Assembly (NCBI GenBank): GCA_937915545.1
Contig: CALGIJ010000028.1
Coordinates: forward strand, 1 to 64,000
Direction: 5' to 3'
Length of the DNA: 64,000 nt
Origin: an uncultured Desulfobacterales bacterium
Lineage (GTDB): Bacteria; Desulfobacterota; Desulfobulbia; Desulfobulbales; Desulfocapsaceae
Below are positions 26,909 through 35,739 of this stretch, piece after piece (position 1 is the stretch's first letter; each line of letters begins with the position of its first letter). The translations under genes were made by a program, and so were the position numbers. The notes under the pieces are model-generated. The model ran no database searches, was not told where the DNA came from, and worked only from the letters and a program-made list of their open reading frames with translations.

Positions 26909-27610
26909 ATGAAAATTCTTGGGATTTCGGGAAGCCCACGCAAAGAGGGCCAGTCCGGCACCTACACCCTGGTTAAAACCGTGCTGGAGAACAGCGGCTG
27001 CGACTACGAGCTGATCTCCCTGCGCGGCAAGCGCATTGCCGGCTGTATCGCCTGCCTGGGCTGCGTCAAGGACAACGTCTGCAAGGTCGACGACGACATG
27101 GCCGGGCTGCGCGAGAAGATCGTCGCCGCCGATGGCTATGTCTTCGGCGCCCCCAACTACTATTCGACCATCAACGCCACCATGCACGCCTTTCTCGAGC
27201 GATGGTTCCAGTTCCGCCACCAGACCGGCGACACCCTGTGGGGCAAGGTGGCGGTGACCGTCGGTGTCGGAGGCACCGCCGGGCAGGCACCGGCGGAAGA
27301 GATGGAGAAGTTCCTCCTCTACAACTTCGTCGAGACCGTGGCCAAGGTGGCCGGGCAGGGCGCGGCCTCCTGCTACAGCTGCGGCTATGGGGAAACCTGC
27401 CAGGTCGGCATCCCGGTCATGCTGCATGGCCCCGAGGTGCGGATCACCGCCGAGATGATCCCCGATGTCGCCAAACAGCCCGGCCTAATCGACCAGGCAG
27501 CGGCGGCGGGGCTCCTCCTCGGCCAGCGGCTCCGCGCCGGCAACGACCGGCAGAAGACCGCCCAGGCCATGCAGGCGCGACTGATGGCGAAGTTCGGCGA
27601 GGCGGTGTAA
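26909..27610 (+). CDS. Iron-sulfur flavoprotein (NADPH-dependent FMN reductase family)
   Basis: Cytosolic FMN protein (233 aa) of the Isf type. The flavodoxin-like start is MKILGISGSPRKEG. A compact 4Fe-4S motif C-x2-C-x2-C-x5-C (Cys46, 49, 52, 58) is followed by DDDM and the FMN/substrate loop FGAPNYYSTINATMHAFLER. A second cysteine set (SCYSCGYGETCQVG, about residue 155) is additional to the usual motif. GGAGGG precedes ATG 26909. Such proteins transfer electrons from ferredoxin to oxygen, peroxide or quinone-like acceptors. Control by the Crp/Fnr protein encoded upstream is likely. Confidence 0.85.
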   Translation: MKILGISGSPRKEGQSGTYTLVKTVLENSGCDYELISLRGKRIAGCIACLGCVKDNVCKVDDDMAGLREKIVAADGYVFGAPNYYSTINATMHAFLERWFQFRHQTGDTLWGKVAVTVGVGGTAGQAPAEEMEKFLLYNFVETVAKVAGQGAASCYSCGYGETCQVGIPVMLHGPEVRITAEMIPDVAKQPGLIDQAAAAGLLLGQRLRAGNDRQKTAQAMQARLMAKFGEAV

Positions 27611-27647
27611 GGGCGCCTGCCCCGCAGACTGCGACACATTGCGGCCA

Positions 27648-28475
27648 TCAGCACAGGGGCCCATAGGCGAAAACGGCGCCGTTGGCGACGCCCGGGAATT
27701 CCCGCGCCCCGTACACCAGGGCCTGGCGCTGCACGCACATTGCCGGCCAGGGACCGAAGATGGCGCCAAGAGAACGCAGCAAGGCTATGGCGGTCGGCGT
27801 CACGGTTTCCCCCTGGCCGGCAAAGGGGCGCAGGGGGATGCCGGCGAGGAGTTCCAGCACGGCCGGGGCCGGGCTGGGCAGGATGCCATGGGCGCAAGAA
27901 ATTTCTCCATCGGCAACCGGGAGGGGGCTGACGGTGAAGACATCGGGCGCAAGACGGCAGAACAGCTCGCAGCCCAAGGCGACATCGATGATGCTGTCCA
28001 GTGCCCCGACTTCGTGGAAATAGACCTCTTCCGGCGCGATGTCATGGACCCTCCCCTCCGCGCCGGCGAGCAGCGCGAAGGTAGCCAGGGCCAGTTCCCT
28101 GGCCCGGACCGACAAGGCGCTCCCGCCCAGCAGCCCCTCGATGTCCGCCAGCCTGCGGTGCTCGTGCTGCCGCGGCAGGTACATGCGCGCCCTCCATCCA
28201 CCGACACCCTGCACCTGGCCCCTGTCGAGCCGCACGGCATCGGCCAGCCCGGGGAGGATGGAGCCGAGCAGCCCGCTCAGTTCCTCGCCGCCCATTTCCG
28301 TCAGGCGCAACATGCCGGCCAGAAACATGTCTCCCGACAACCCGGAGTGGGACCGAATGGTGAGAACGGTTTTTGCGGACTCGTTCTCGCCGCGAACACC
28401 ATGGATATCCTCATGGTCCGTGGCGGGCCGTGGCAGGGACCCGGCCTCACCCTGAGCTCTGTCTTGCCGTTTCAT
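27648..28475 (-). CDS. larC: LarC-like nickel-pincer cofactor protein, N-terminal domain only
   Basis: A 275-aa member of the LarC/DUF111 family, which inserts nickel into the pincer cofactor used by LarA. Recognisable family parts are SHSGLSGDMFLAGML near residue 45, VYFHEVGALDSIIDVALG, ISCAHGILPSPAPAVLELL and GETVTPTAIALL. The protein stops where the LarC1 part of other LarC proteins ends. The C-terminal LarC2 domain, which holds the CTP site, is missing, and only 37 bp separate the stop from the convergent gene. The start at 28475 overlaps the larB stop (ATGA). A 30-residue N-terminal extension before the conserved region is unusual. Confidence 0.8.
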   Translation of the reverse strand: MKRQDRAQGEAGSLPRPATDHEDIHGVRGENESAKTVLTIRSHSGLSGDMFLAGMLRLTEMGGEELSGLLGSILPGLADAVRLDRGQVQGVGGWRARMYLPRQHEHRRLADIEGLLGGSALSVRARELALATFALLAGAEGRVHDIAPEEVYFHEVGALDSIIDVALGCELFCRLAPDVFTVSPLPVADGEISCAHGILPSPAPAVLELLAGIPLRPFAGQGETVTPTAIALLRSLGAIFGPWPAMCVQRQALVYGAREFPGVANGAVFAYGPLC

Positions 28476-29131
28476 ATTCCATTGACCACGCGGGCGGCGG
28501 CACAAGCCGCGCCATAGCCGTTATCGATGTTCATGACCGCGATGCCGGGGGCGCAGCTGCACAGCATGCTGGCCAGAGCCGCCTTGCCTCTGCCGGCGAC
28601 GCCATAGCCCACCGAGGTCGGAACCCCAAACACCGGTCTTGACGTCAACCCGCCCATAACGCTCAGCAATGCCGCATCAAGACCGGCCACGACGATAATC
28701 GCGGTGGAAGCGTTGATCTCCTCTAATCGCTCGGTAAGCCGCCATAGCCCGGCAACGCCGCAATCTTCGAACAGCCGGTGGGCAATGCCAAGATAGGACA
28801 GGGTTCGCGCCGCCTCCCAGGCGACTGGGCCGTCGGCCGTCCCCGCCGAGACGATGGCGACGCTGCCCTTGCCCTGCCCCGGCAAGGTCTCCCGGAAGGC
28901 GGTGCGCGACAGAGGGTGGTAGTCGTAGCTGCCGGCGATCTCTCCGGCCAGCGAAGCGAACACCTCCACGGCGAGACGGGTAAAGAGGATGGGCGGGCTG
29001 CTGCTGCTGGCAAACCTCACCAGCAGCTCGATTACCGCCCCCTCGGGCTTGCCTTCACAGAACACCGCTTCCGGCAGGCCGATGCGGGCCGTTCTGCCAT
29101 GGTCGAAGAGGATACCGTTCGCAGATGACAT
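28472..29131 (-). CDS. larB: LarB, nickel-pincer cofactor biosynthesis
   Basis: PurE-like enzyme (219 aa). LarB carboxylates and hydrolyses nicotinic acid adenine dinucleotide at the first step of nickel-pincer nucleotide synthesis. Visible family features are DHGRTARIGLPEAVFCEGK at the N-terminus, VSAGTADGPVAWEAARTL, GLDAALLSVMGGL, PVFGVPTSVGYG, and CAPGIAVMNIDNGYGAA with the conserved cysteine. AGGAAAGG precedes the ATG at 29131. Its place between the racemase and larC says that the racemase needs this cofactor. larE, the sulfur-insertion gene, is not in the window. Confidence 0.9.
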   Translation of the reverse strand: MSSANGILFDHGRTARIGLPEAVFCEGKPEGAVIELLVRFASSSSPPILFTRLAVEVFASLAGEIAGSYDYHPLSRTAFRETLPGQGKGSVAIVSAGTADGPVAWEAARTLSYLGIAHRLFEDCGVAGLWRLTERLEEINASTAIIVVAGLDAALLSVMGGLTSRPVFGVPTSVGYGVAGRGKAALASMLCSCAPGIAVMNIDNGYGAACAAARVVNGI

Positions 29132-29206
29132 GTCCTTTCCTGGCGAGCAATGATGACTGCCTGGCCGCCATGCCGGGCCGATTTCTCCCGGCGAAGCGGC
29201 CATGCC

Positions 29207-30484
29207 TCAGTGGACTTCCGCCGCCCAGAAAGAGAGGAGGTTGTCTTCCTCGTCGAACTCCATGGACTGAGGCCCATCCAGTATTTCCAGGTGCCCCTGC
29301 CCCGTAACCTCGGCGAGCAGCGCCTCGGAAACCATCATCGTATGCAGCGCCAGGGTATTGCGGATATGGACGATCTTGGCGTTCTCGGGCGAGACCAGGC
29401 CGATGGTCGACAAGGCGCGCTGCAGCACTTCACGATCGGTATCGTAGTACGGGGGGATCGCCGCCATTTCCGGCTCGCAGGCTGAAAGGCAGTTCATGTA
29501 GGTGGCCTGTCGGTCGACCTTCGCCACCAGGCGGGAGGTGACGAAATCGGCGTTGCCGATACCGGTTGCCATGCCCTGGCTTTTCTCAGTCAGGTCGCGC
29601 ACGAAAATGCGGCGGATGCGAGGCTCGCTGGGCGCGGTGCCCACCTTGATGACCGTGCGGGCGATGACATTCTGGTCCATGCAGGTGCCGCTGATGTCTT
29701 TGCCCATCTCATCGACGATGAGGAGGTCGATGGCCTTGAAGGGCAGCCGGGGAAGCAGGGCCTTGGCCCTTTCCAGCACCACCGCCTCGGTTGCGACGAG
29801 GCGATCCTTCCAGGTGGTGACGATCATCTCCGTCTCGTCGAGCTGGTTTTCCACCAGGCCGACACCGAAGGCGATGGGCGCTTTGTCGAGAATGACCTCG
29901 GCATGGGCCATCAGGGTCTCGTAGTAGCCATGCTCGATAACGGCATTGTGGTATTGTTCCGCCCCGCGCTGTTTGCCGAGGCCGATGGTCATCATCTTGA
30001 TCAGCCCGCTCTCTATCGGCGCCTTGAAGTCGGTATGGGGTTTGATGCGGTTGACCACCACGATATGGTCGGCCGAGAAGGCGAGACGGTCGAGATACAC
30101 TGGCAGGCCCAGCCGTGAGAGCCCCAGGTCGACCACCTCCATCGAGGACCGTATCGGCGCGGCAACGCTCTGCTGGGTGATGCCGTACCCGGCCAGGAGC
30201 TTCTCCTGCCCGGCCGCCGTCGCCCCCCCATGAGAGCCCATCGCCGGCACGAGAAACGGCTCGGCCCCCAGGGATTTCAGCTCTCTGACGATTCCGGCCA
30301 GTACCTGCACGATATTGGCGATACCGCGGCTGCCAGCGGTTATGGCCACCGTCTGCCCTGGCCGAATGTGCTCGGCAAGCGGCAGTTTCTGCAGCTCAAC
30401 GCTCAGCGCCGCATCGATATCGAGGATCGGCGAGGTCTCAAAGCGCTGCCGAATGCGGGTCATTTTGGGAAGCAACATGATCAT
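29207..30484 (-). CDS. LarA-family nickel-dependent alpha-hydroxy-acid racemase
   Basis: A 425-aa LarA homologue (DUF2088 family), predicted to racemise or epimerise a 2-hydroxy acid with the nickel-pincer cofactor. MGSHGGATAAGQEKLL and NRIKPHTDFKAPIESGLIK contain the His and Lys residues expected for cofactor binding. The segment that is SDxTRP in true lactate racemases reads AGSRGI here, so substrate contacts differ and lactate should not be assumed. The start overlaps the glcF stop (ATGA), so racemase and oxidase are translationally coupled. Followed by larB and larC. Substrate discussed under findings. Confidence 0.85.
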   Translation of the reverse strand: MIMLLPKMTRIRQRFETSPILDIDAALSVELQKLPLAEHIRPGQTVAITAGSRGIANIVQVLAGIVRELKSLGAEPFLVPAMGSHGGATAAGQEKLLAGYGITQQSVAAPIRSSMEVVDLGLSRLGLPVYLDRLAFSADHIVVVNRIKPHTDFKAPIESGLIKMMTIGLGKQRGAEQYHNAVIEHGYYETLMAHAEVILDKAPIAFGVGLVENQLDETEMIVTTWKDRLVATEAVVLERAKALLPRLPFKAIDLLIVDEMGKDISGTCMDQNVIARTVIKVGTAPSEPRIRRIFVRDLTEKSQGMATGIGNADFVTSRLVAKVDRQATYMNCLSACEPEMAAIPPYYDTDREVLQRALSTIGLVSPENAKIVHIRNTLALHTMMVSEALLAEVTGQGHLEILDGPQSMEFDEEDNLLSFWAAEVH

Positions 30485-31794
30485 CGTTCTCCACTGGTCT
30501 GTGCCGCCGCGCCTGGGGCCCGGCCTTTTTCGCAGGATAGCGCGAGAAGCTCCATCGGGTGCATCACCGACGCCGCCAGGTTATGCCGCCGGATGCCGTA
30601 CTCCAGCTGCATGGCGCAGGAGGGGCAGGATGTGGCGAGGATGGTAGCCCCCGTGCCTTTGAAATTGCCCATTTTGCGGTCGAGGATCTTTCGCGACATG
30701 TCGGGATGAAGCGCTCCATAGGAACCGGCGCCGCCGCAGCACATGTCCGCCTCCTTCATTTCCACCATCTCCAAGCCGGGAATCGAACGGAGGATGGTGC
30801 GCGGCGCGGAAGTGATCCCCTGGCCGCGCGCGAGATGGCAGGGATCGTGGTAACTGACGCGGCCGGCCAGGGGGGCAAGACCACGCAGCCAGCCTTTTTC
30901 AACGATCAGCTCGTTGATATCGCGCACCTTTGCGGAAAACTCCGCCGCCTTGGCAGCGTATTCGGCATCGTTGCCGAGCAGGGCGGCGTACTCCTTGAGG
31001 ACGCTGCTGCAGGTGGCGCAATCCGAGACGATCACATCGGGCCGTTGCGCCAGCACCCTGTCGATATTGTCTTTGGCGAGGCGCATGGCTTCGCTGAAAT
31101 CCCCGCCGCTCTGATGCGGCCCTCCGCAGCAGCCGACTTCCGGGACAGCGACCTGGCAGGCGTTGGCCTGCAGCACCCGTATCGATGCCGCGCCGATGCG
31201 GCTGAAGAAGAAATTTATGGCGCATCCCGCGAAAAAAACGACGCGCAGGGCTGGCGATGCCGATGGCCGCAGGAGGTCGGGCAACATCTGCCCCAGGCTT
31301 TGCAGAGGCATCGGCGGCAAGAGGTCTTCGGCCTTTCCCCAATCCTTGAGGAGCTTGAGGAAGCCGCTGCGCTGCACCACTCTGTTCATGCCGCTCTTCT
31401 GGTACATGCGGATGACTCTCGTCAACAGGGCCAGCCTCTTGTTATGGGAGAAGACACCGCGGTAGGCGATGCGATTGAAGGGAGGCAGCCCCTTCCTCTG
31501 ATGGGTGTATTTCCGCGCCTCCATGACGATCTCGTCAGTGGGCACATTGGCCGGACAGACCGCCACGCAGGCCTTGCAGAGCAGGCAGGCGTTGAGATTG
31601 GCCGTCAGCTGCTCCTCCGCCCCCCATTGATATTTCCCTTCCAGGACGAGGCGCGCCAGGCGGACTCTGCTGCGAGCCACGTCGTTCTCGTTGCCGGTGA
31701 TTCTGTAGGTCGGGCAGACATCCTGGCAGGTTCCGCAGCGGTTGCAGCGGAGAATGCGCTTTTCCAGTTCCTGCAGGCTATATTCCTTGCCCAT
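30481..31794 (-). CDS. Glycolate-oxidase-type Fe-S subunit (GlcF-like)
   Basis: Iron-sulfur subunit (437 aa) passing electrons from the FAD subunits to the respiratory chain. Two 4Fe-4S motifs are visible: CNRCGTCQDVCP (Cys17, 20, 23, 27) and CLLCKACVAVCP (Cys70, 73, 76, 80). Two CCG domains follow (VGCCGGPHQSGG and DMCCGGAGSYG). GGAGG lies upstream of ATG 31794, giving the standard GlcF length; the longer open frame to 32034 lies inside glcE. It overlaps glcE by 17 bp and larA by 4 bp. Homology with GlpC CCG domains exists, but neighbours fix its role here. Confidence 0.9.
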   Translation of the reverse strand: MGKEYSLQELEKRILRCNRCGTCQDVCPTYRITGNENDVARSRVRLARLVLEGKYQWGAEEQLTANLNACLLCKACVAVCPANVPTDEIVMEARKYTHQRKGLPPFNRIAYRGVFSHNKRLALLTRVIRMYQKSGMNRVVQRSGFLKLLKDWGKAEDLLPPMPLQSLGQMLPDLLRPSASPALRVVFFAGCAINFFFSRIGAASIRVLQANACQVAVPEVGCCGGPHQSGGDFSEAMRLAKDNIDRVLAQRPDVIVSDCATCSSVLKEYAALLGNDAEYAAKAAEFSAKVRDINELIVEKGWLRGLAPLAGRVSYHDPCHLARGQGITSAPRTILRSIPGLEMVEMKEADMCCGGAGSYGALHPDMSRKILDRKMGNFKGTGATILATSCPSCAMQLEYGIRRHNLAASVMHPMELLALSCEKGRAPGAAAQTSGER

Positions 31795-33064
31795 GGGCCT
31801 TTCCTCCGCGAAATAGGTTGCTTGGAAACATGATCCCGGCGGGGTCGATCCCTGCCGACAAGCGGTCCAGCAGCGGCTGGGGCGGGATGCGGTCAAAGAG
31901 GAGGCGGACGTCTGGCTGCAGGGCCGCCAGACGCTGCGCGAGCAGTTCCGTGAAGGCCGCCCCCCCATGGGCATGGCAAGGCACGGCGAACTCGATGACC
32001 CCCGCCGCCAGATCGCCATCGAAGGGAATGCCATGCTGCAGCAACAATCGCAGCAGGGGACTCAGCGAGGATATCTTGCGCTTGTCGATGACCGCCGTGG
32101 CGCGTCGCCCCGAGTGCAGAGCGTTTCGTGCCGCCTCGTATGGCGCCGAAGCGGCCGCCTTCGACCCGTCCTCGACCTTGATTTCGCCGGGCAGCAGCGC
32201 ACAGAGGGATTTTTGGTGGCTGGCCACGGCCTCGGCGCTGCCTTCGAGCACCAGGGTCCAGCTCCACCGGCACGTGGCGTCTGCCGCCGCGCTCGCGGTG
32301 GAAAAGATGTTGAGCGAGGAGAGGACGGTCTTGTGGCGAAGGATGGCCGCGGCGGCCCGCAGACCATCATCCACAGAGGGGAATTCGGCCGTGACCAGCA
32401 CCACTTTTTCAGGAAGCGGCAGCAGGCGAAAGATGATGCCGGTAATGACCGCGAAGTTCCCCCACGAGCCGGCAAGCAGTTTGGCGAGATCGTATCCGCT
32501 TGCATTCTTGACTGTTTTGCCGCCAGTCCTGACCAGCTTGCCGGTTGGCGTGACAAAACTCGCCCCCAAAATGAAATCGCCAATCTTGCCGTGGCGATAG
32601 CGCCGCCATGCCGAATGGTTGCGCGCCGCCTGCCCGCCGAGCGTCGAGTGGGGGCTGTCAGAGCACACGGGCAGGAACAGGCCATGGTTGAACAGCTCCC
32701 CCTGCAGGGCGGTATTGCTCAGCCCTGCTTCCACGGTGACCGAGAGGTTGTCGACTTCCAGCTCGACGACCGCGGCCATGCGCACTGTGGAGAGGAAGAT
32801 CCCGCGGCTCTCCGGGGGGCAAACCTCATGCAGGCGCGTGCCGCCGCCGAACGGCATGACCGGCGTGCCGGTTCTCCCCGCATACGTGACCAGTTCCGCC
32901 ACTTCCCCCGGGCTGCCGGGGGCGACGACAACCTTTCCGGCAAGGGGGCCAGATGGCCCGCAGAGCCTCGCCAGCCATTCTTCGCCCCCGACATGATCGG
33001 GGCCAACGATCTTTTCAAGATCACCGCGCAGCCGCGCCTCTCGCGCGGCATCACCACTGGCCAT
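31778..33064 (-). CDS. FAD-binding oxidase subunit (GlcE-like)
   Basis: Second flavin subunit (428 aa) of a GlcDEF-type 2-hydroxy-acid oxidase. FAD-binding PCMH features are VVAPGSPGEVAELVTYAGRTG, MPFGGGTRLH, VTVEAGLSNTALQ, STLGGQAARNHSAWRRYRHGKIGDFILG and KNASGYDLAKLLAGSWG. It starts one base inside the glcD stop (TGATG). E. coli GlcE is about 350 aa; the extra length here lies mostly in the C-terminal domain. The last 17 bp overlap glcF. No transmembrane segment is seen. Confidence 0.88.
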   Translation of the reverse strand: MASGDAAREARLRGDLEKIVGPDHVGGEEWLARLCGPSGPLAGKVVVAPGSPGEVAELVTYAGRTGTPVMPFGGGTRLHEVCPPESRGIFLSTVRMAAVVELEVDNLSVTVEAGLSNTALQGELFNHGLFLPVCSDSPHSTLGGQAARNHSAWRRYRHGKIGDFILGASFVTPTGKLVRTGGKTVKNASGYDLAKLLAGSWGNFAVITGIIFRLLPLPEKVVLVTAEFPSVDDGLRAAAAILRHKTVLSSLNIFSTASAAADATCRWSWTLVLEGSAEAVASHQKSLCALLPGEIKVEDGSKAAASAPYEAARNALHSGRRATAVIDKRKISSLSPLLRLLLQHGIPFDGDLAAGVIEFAVPCHAHGGAAFTELLAQRLAALQPDVRLLFDRIPPQPLLDRLSAGIDPAGIMFPSNLFRGGKAHGQGI

Positions 33065-34455
33065 CAGCTCTCCTCCCTGGCGAAACTGAGCACCTTGCCC
33101 CGATTGAGCAGCATCTGCGGATCGAGGGCCCGTTTGACGAGCAGCATGAATTGAAGATCATCCTCGGAAAAGGCCCAGGGCATGTAGTCGAGCTTTTCGA
33201 TGCCGATGCCGTGTTCACCGGTCAAGGTGCCGCCCTCCTCGAGGGCGGCGTGAAAGATCTCCCGCGCCGCCTCCTCAACCCGCTGTTTTTCATCAGGGTC
33301 GTAGGGGTCGTAGAGCAGATGCGGGTGGAGGTTGCCATCGCCGGCGTGGGCCATCTGGGCGATGACGATCTCGTATTTCCTGCCGATATCGGCCACCAGG
33401 CGCAGCATTTTGGGCAGCTTGTAGCGAGGCACGGTGACGTCCTGCACCATATAGGCGGCCTTGATCCGTCCCAGGGCGCCGTTGCCGGAGCGCCTTGCCA
33501 GCCAGAGGTTCCTGCGCTCCTCCTCGCTGTTCGCCCTGCTCACCCTGGTCGCCCCCAGCCTGGTGCAGATGGCGACGATAGTCTCGCACTGACGGTCGAC
33601 CTCGACGGCAAAGCCGTCGACCTCGATGAGCAGAATCGCCTCGGCCTCCCTGGGCAAGCCGAGCTGGAGAAAATCATCGACCGCCCGCACCAGGACCTGG
33701 TCCATGATTTCCAGGGTGGTGGGGATGATGCCCTTGGCGATGATGGCGGACACGGTATCGCCGGCCTTGTCCAGGCTGTCGAAGACCGCCATCATGGTCC
33801 GCACCGCTTCGGCGAGCGGCGTCAGCTTGACCTTGATTTTGGTGATGATGCCAAAGGTGCCCTCCGAGCCGCAGAACAGGCCGGTGACATCGATACCGGG
33901 CAGGTATTTGCCCCCTTCGCCGAGCATGACCACCTCGCCGTCGGACATGACGACCTCCAGGCCGAGCAGGTGATCCCGCGTCACCCCGAACTTGACGCCC
34001 CGCATGCCGCCGGCGCACTCGGCGACGTTGCCGCCGATGGTGGCGACCTTGAGGCTCGCCGGATCGGGCGCGAACATATAGCCATGAACGGCGACCGCCT
34101 CCTGCAGGGCCATATTGGTAACCCCGGGTTCGACCCAGGCCGTTTCATTGACCGGATCGATTTCAAGAATGCGATTCATGCGGCTCATGGCGAGGACGAT
34201 GCCGCCATGGGTCGGCACGCAGCCCCCGCTGAGGTTGGTTCCGGCTCCGCGGGCGATGACGACGATGCCGTGACGGGTGGCCAGCTCCATGAGCTGGCTT
34301 ATCTCCTCTGTCGAGTCCGCCAGGACCACCGCATCAGGCTGGGCAAAAAACGGGGAACTGTCATAGGCGTATGCCTCGCATGAGATGGGCGAGGTCAACA
34401 CATCGCCTTCGCCAAATATTCGCGTCAACTCTCTCTGCACATGTGGTGACAGCAT
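33064..34455 (-). CDS. FAD-linked 2-hydroxy-acid oxidase subunit (GlcD-like)
   Basis: Catalytic flavoprotein (463 aa) related to GlcD and D-lactate dehydrogenases; oxidises a 2-hydroxy acid to the 2-oxo acid. PCMH FAD domain: RGAGTNLSGGCVPTHGGIVL, PGVTNMALQEAV, PDPASLKVATIGGNVAECAGGM given only in part, and GLFCGSEGTFGIIT. The C-terminal half has the metal-binding histidines AHAGDGNLHPHLLYD and TGEHGIGIEKL. AAGGAGAGG precedes the ATG. The gene follows dctM after nine bases. Together with GlcE and GlcF it forms a three-subunit membrane-associated oxidase; the substrate is the acid imported by the TRAP system. Confidence 0.92.
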   Translation of the reverse strand: MLSPHVQRELTRIFGEGDVLTSPISCEAYAYDSSPFFAQPDAVVLADSTEEISQLMELATRHGIVVIARGAGTNLSGGCVPTHGGIVLAMSRMNRILEIDPVNETAWVEPGVTNMALQEAVAVHGYMFAPDPASLKVATIGGNVAECAGGMRGVKFGVTRDHLLGLEVVMSDGEVVMLGEGGKYLPGIDVTGLFCGSEGTFGIITKIKVKLTPLAEAVRTMMAVFDSLDKAGDTVSAIIAKGIIPTTLEIMDQVLVRAVDDFLQLGLPREAEAILLIEVDGFAVEVDRQCETIVAICTRLGATRVSRANSEEERRNLWLARRSGNGALGRIKAAYMVQDVTVPRYKLPKMLRLVADIGRKYEIVIAQMAHAGDGNLHPHLLYDPYDPDEKQRVEEAAREIFHAALEEGGTLTGEHGIGIEKLDYMPWAFSEDDLQFMLLVKRALDPQMLLNRGKVLSFAREES

Positions 34456-34464
34456 GACCTCTCC

Positions 34465-35739
34465 TTATAAAAGCAGCTTGGGGAGCCACAGGGACAGCCA
34501 GGGGAAGGCGGTCAGCAGCGCCAGGCCAAGAAAGGAAACGAACAGGTACTTCCAGTTCGCCCTGACCAGCTGCTCGATGGTCAGCGTTGATATGCCGCAG
34601 GCAACGAACAGGTTTACCCCAAGGGGGGGCGTGATCATGCCGATCGCCAGATTGGCAACCATGATGATCCCGAAGTGGACCGGATCGATGCCGAGCTGTT
34701 GAATGACCGGGAAGAAAATCGGCGCCAGGATAATGATGGCGGCATTGGTCTCCATAAAGGTCCCCACCACCAGCAGCATCAGGTTGATGAGGAGGAGCAG
34801 CAGCAGCGGATTGCTGGTCAGGCCGAGAAACAACTCGGCGATCTGCGCCGGGATGGCTTCACGGGTGAGGATAAGCCCGAAAGCGGAGGCGGTGGCGATG
34901 ATCAACATCACCATGGCGCTGCTGATCGCCGACGATTTGAGGATCTCCGGGAGGTCTCTCCAGCGCAGCTCGCGATAGACATAGAGCCCAACCACCAGGC
35001 CATAAACAACGGCGACGTTCGCCGCCTCGGTAGGGGTGAAGATCCCGCCGTAAATCCCGCCGAGAATGATGATCGGCATCAGCAGAGCGAGGATCGATTC
35101 CTTGAAGGCCGCGAACATCTCGGCCAGAGAGGCCTTTTTCTCGCCGACATAATGGTTTTTCTTGGAAACGAAGTAGGCCACCACCATGAGCAGCAGGCCA
35201 AAGAGAATGCCCGGCGTAAATCCGGCCATGAAGAGGCCGCCGATGGAGGTCCCCGTCACCACCCCGAAGGTCACCATGGGGATGCTCGGGGGAATGATCA
35301 CGCCGATAAACCCGGCCGATGCCTGCGTGGCGGTGGCGAATTCCTTGGCATAGCCATGGCGGACCATGGCGGGGATCATGATCGAGCCGATGGCGGCAAC
35401 GGTTGCCGGCGAAGAGCCGGAGATGGCGGCGAAGAACATCGATGCGAGAATGCCGACCAGCGCCAGGCCGCCGGTAAAGGACCCGAGCATGGTATTGGCG
35501 AAGGTGATCAGGCGTTTGGAAATCCCGCCTCGCTCCATGAGGTTGCCGGCGATCATGAAGAAGGGGATGGCCATCAGGGGGAAGGAATCTATGGAGGCGA
35601 AGAGTTTCTGGCCGACGACAATCAGCGGCACCGATTTGCTGAAGACGATCGCGGCGATGGCTGCCAGACCGAGACTGGCGGCGATAGGCACATTGAGCGC
35701 CACCATGAGGACAAAAACACCGAATAGAACCGTGCTCAT
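34465..35739 (-). CDS. dctM: TRAP transporter large permease DctM
   Basis: Twelve-helix permease (424 aa) of a tripartite ATP-independent periplasmic transporter. Characteristic segments are FPLMAIPFFMIAGNLMERGGI, ASMFFAAISGSSPATVAAIGSIMIP (in part) and GVVTGTSIGGLFMAGFTPG. The ATG 35739 overlaps the dctQ stop (ATGA). The much longer open frame to 36099 is within dctQ. It carries the solute across the inner membrane, driven by the sodium gradient in characterised homologues. Confidence 0.95.
   Translation of the reverse strand: MSTVLFGVFVLMVALNVPIAASLGLAAIAAIVFSKSVPLIVVGQKLFASIDSFPLMAIPFFMIAGNLMERGGISKRLITFANTMLGSFTGGLALVGILASMFFAAISGSSPATVAAIGSIMIPAMVRHGYAKEFATATQASAGFIGVIIPPSIPMVTFGVVTGTSIGGLFMAGFTPGILFGLLLMVVAYFVSKKNHYVGEKKASLAEMFAAFKESILALLMPIIILGGIYGGIFTPTEAANVAVVYGLVVGLYVYRELRWRDLPEILKSSAISSAMVMLIIATASAFGLILTREAIPAQIAELFLGLTSNPLLLLLLINLMLLVVGTFMETNAAIIILAPIFFPVIQQLGIDPVHFGIIMVANLAIGMITPPLGVNLFVACGISTLTIEQLVRANWKYLFVSFLGLALLTAFPWLSLWLPKLLL

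Noticed and set aside
27611..27647. A LarC2 extension reached by ribosomal frameshifting
   Set aside because: Only 37 bp lie between the larC stop and the convergent gene end, and the alternative minus-strand frames there do not look like LarC2.
30481..31794. The GlcF-like gene as the missing glpC
   Set aside because: CCG domains are shared, but it is overlapped by the FAD-subunit and racemase genes of the hydroxy-acid cluster and has GlcF length and motif order.
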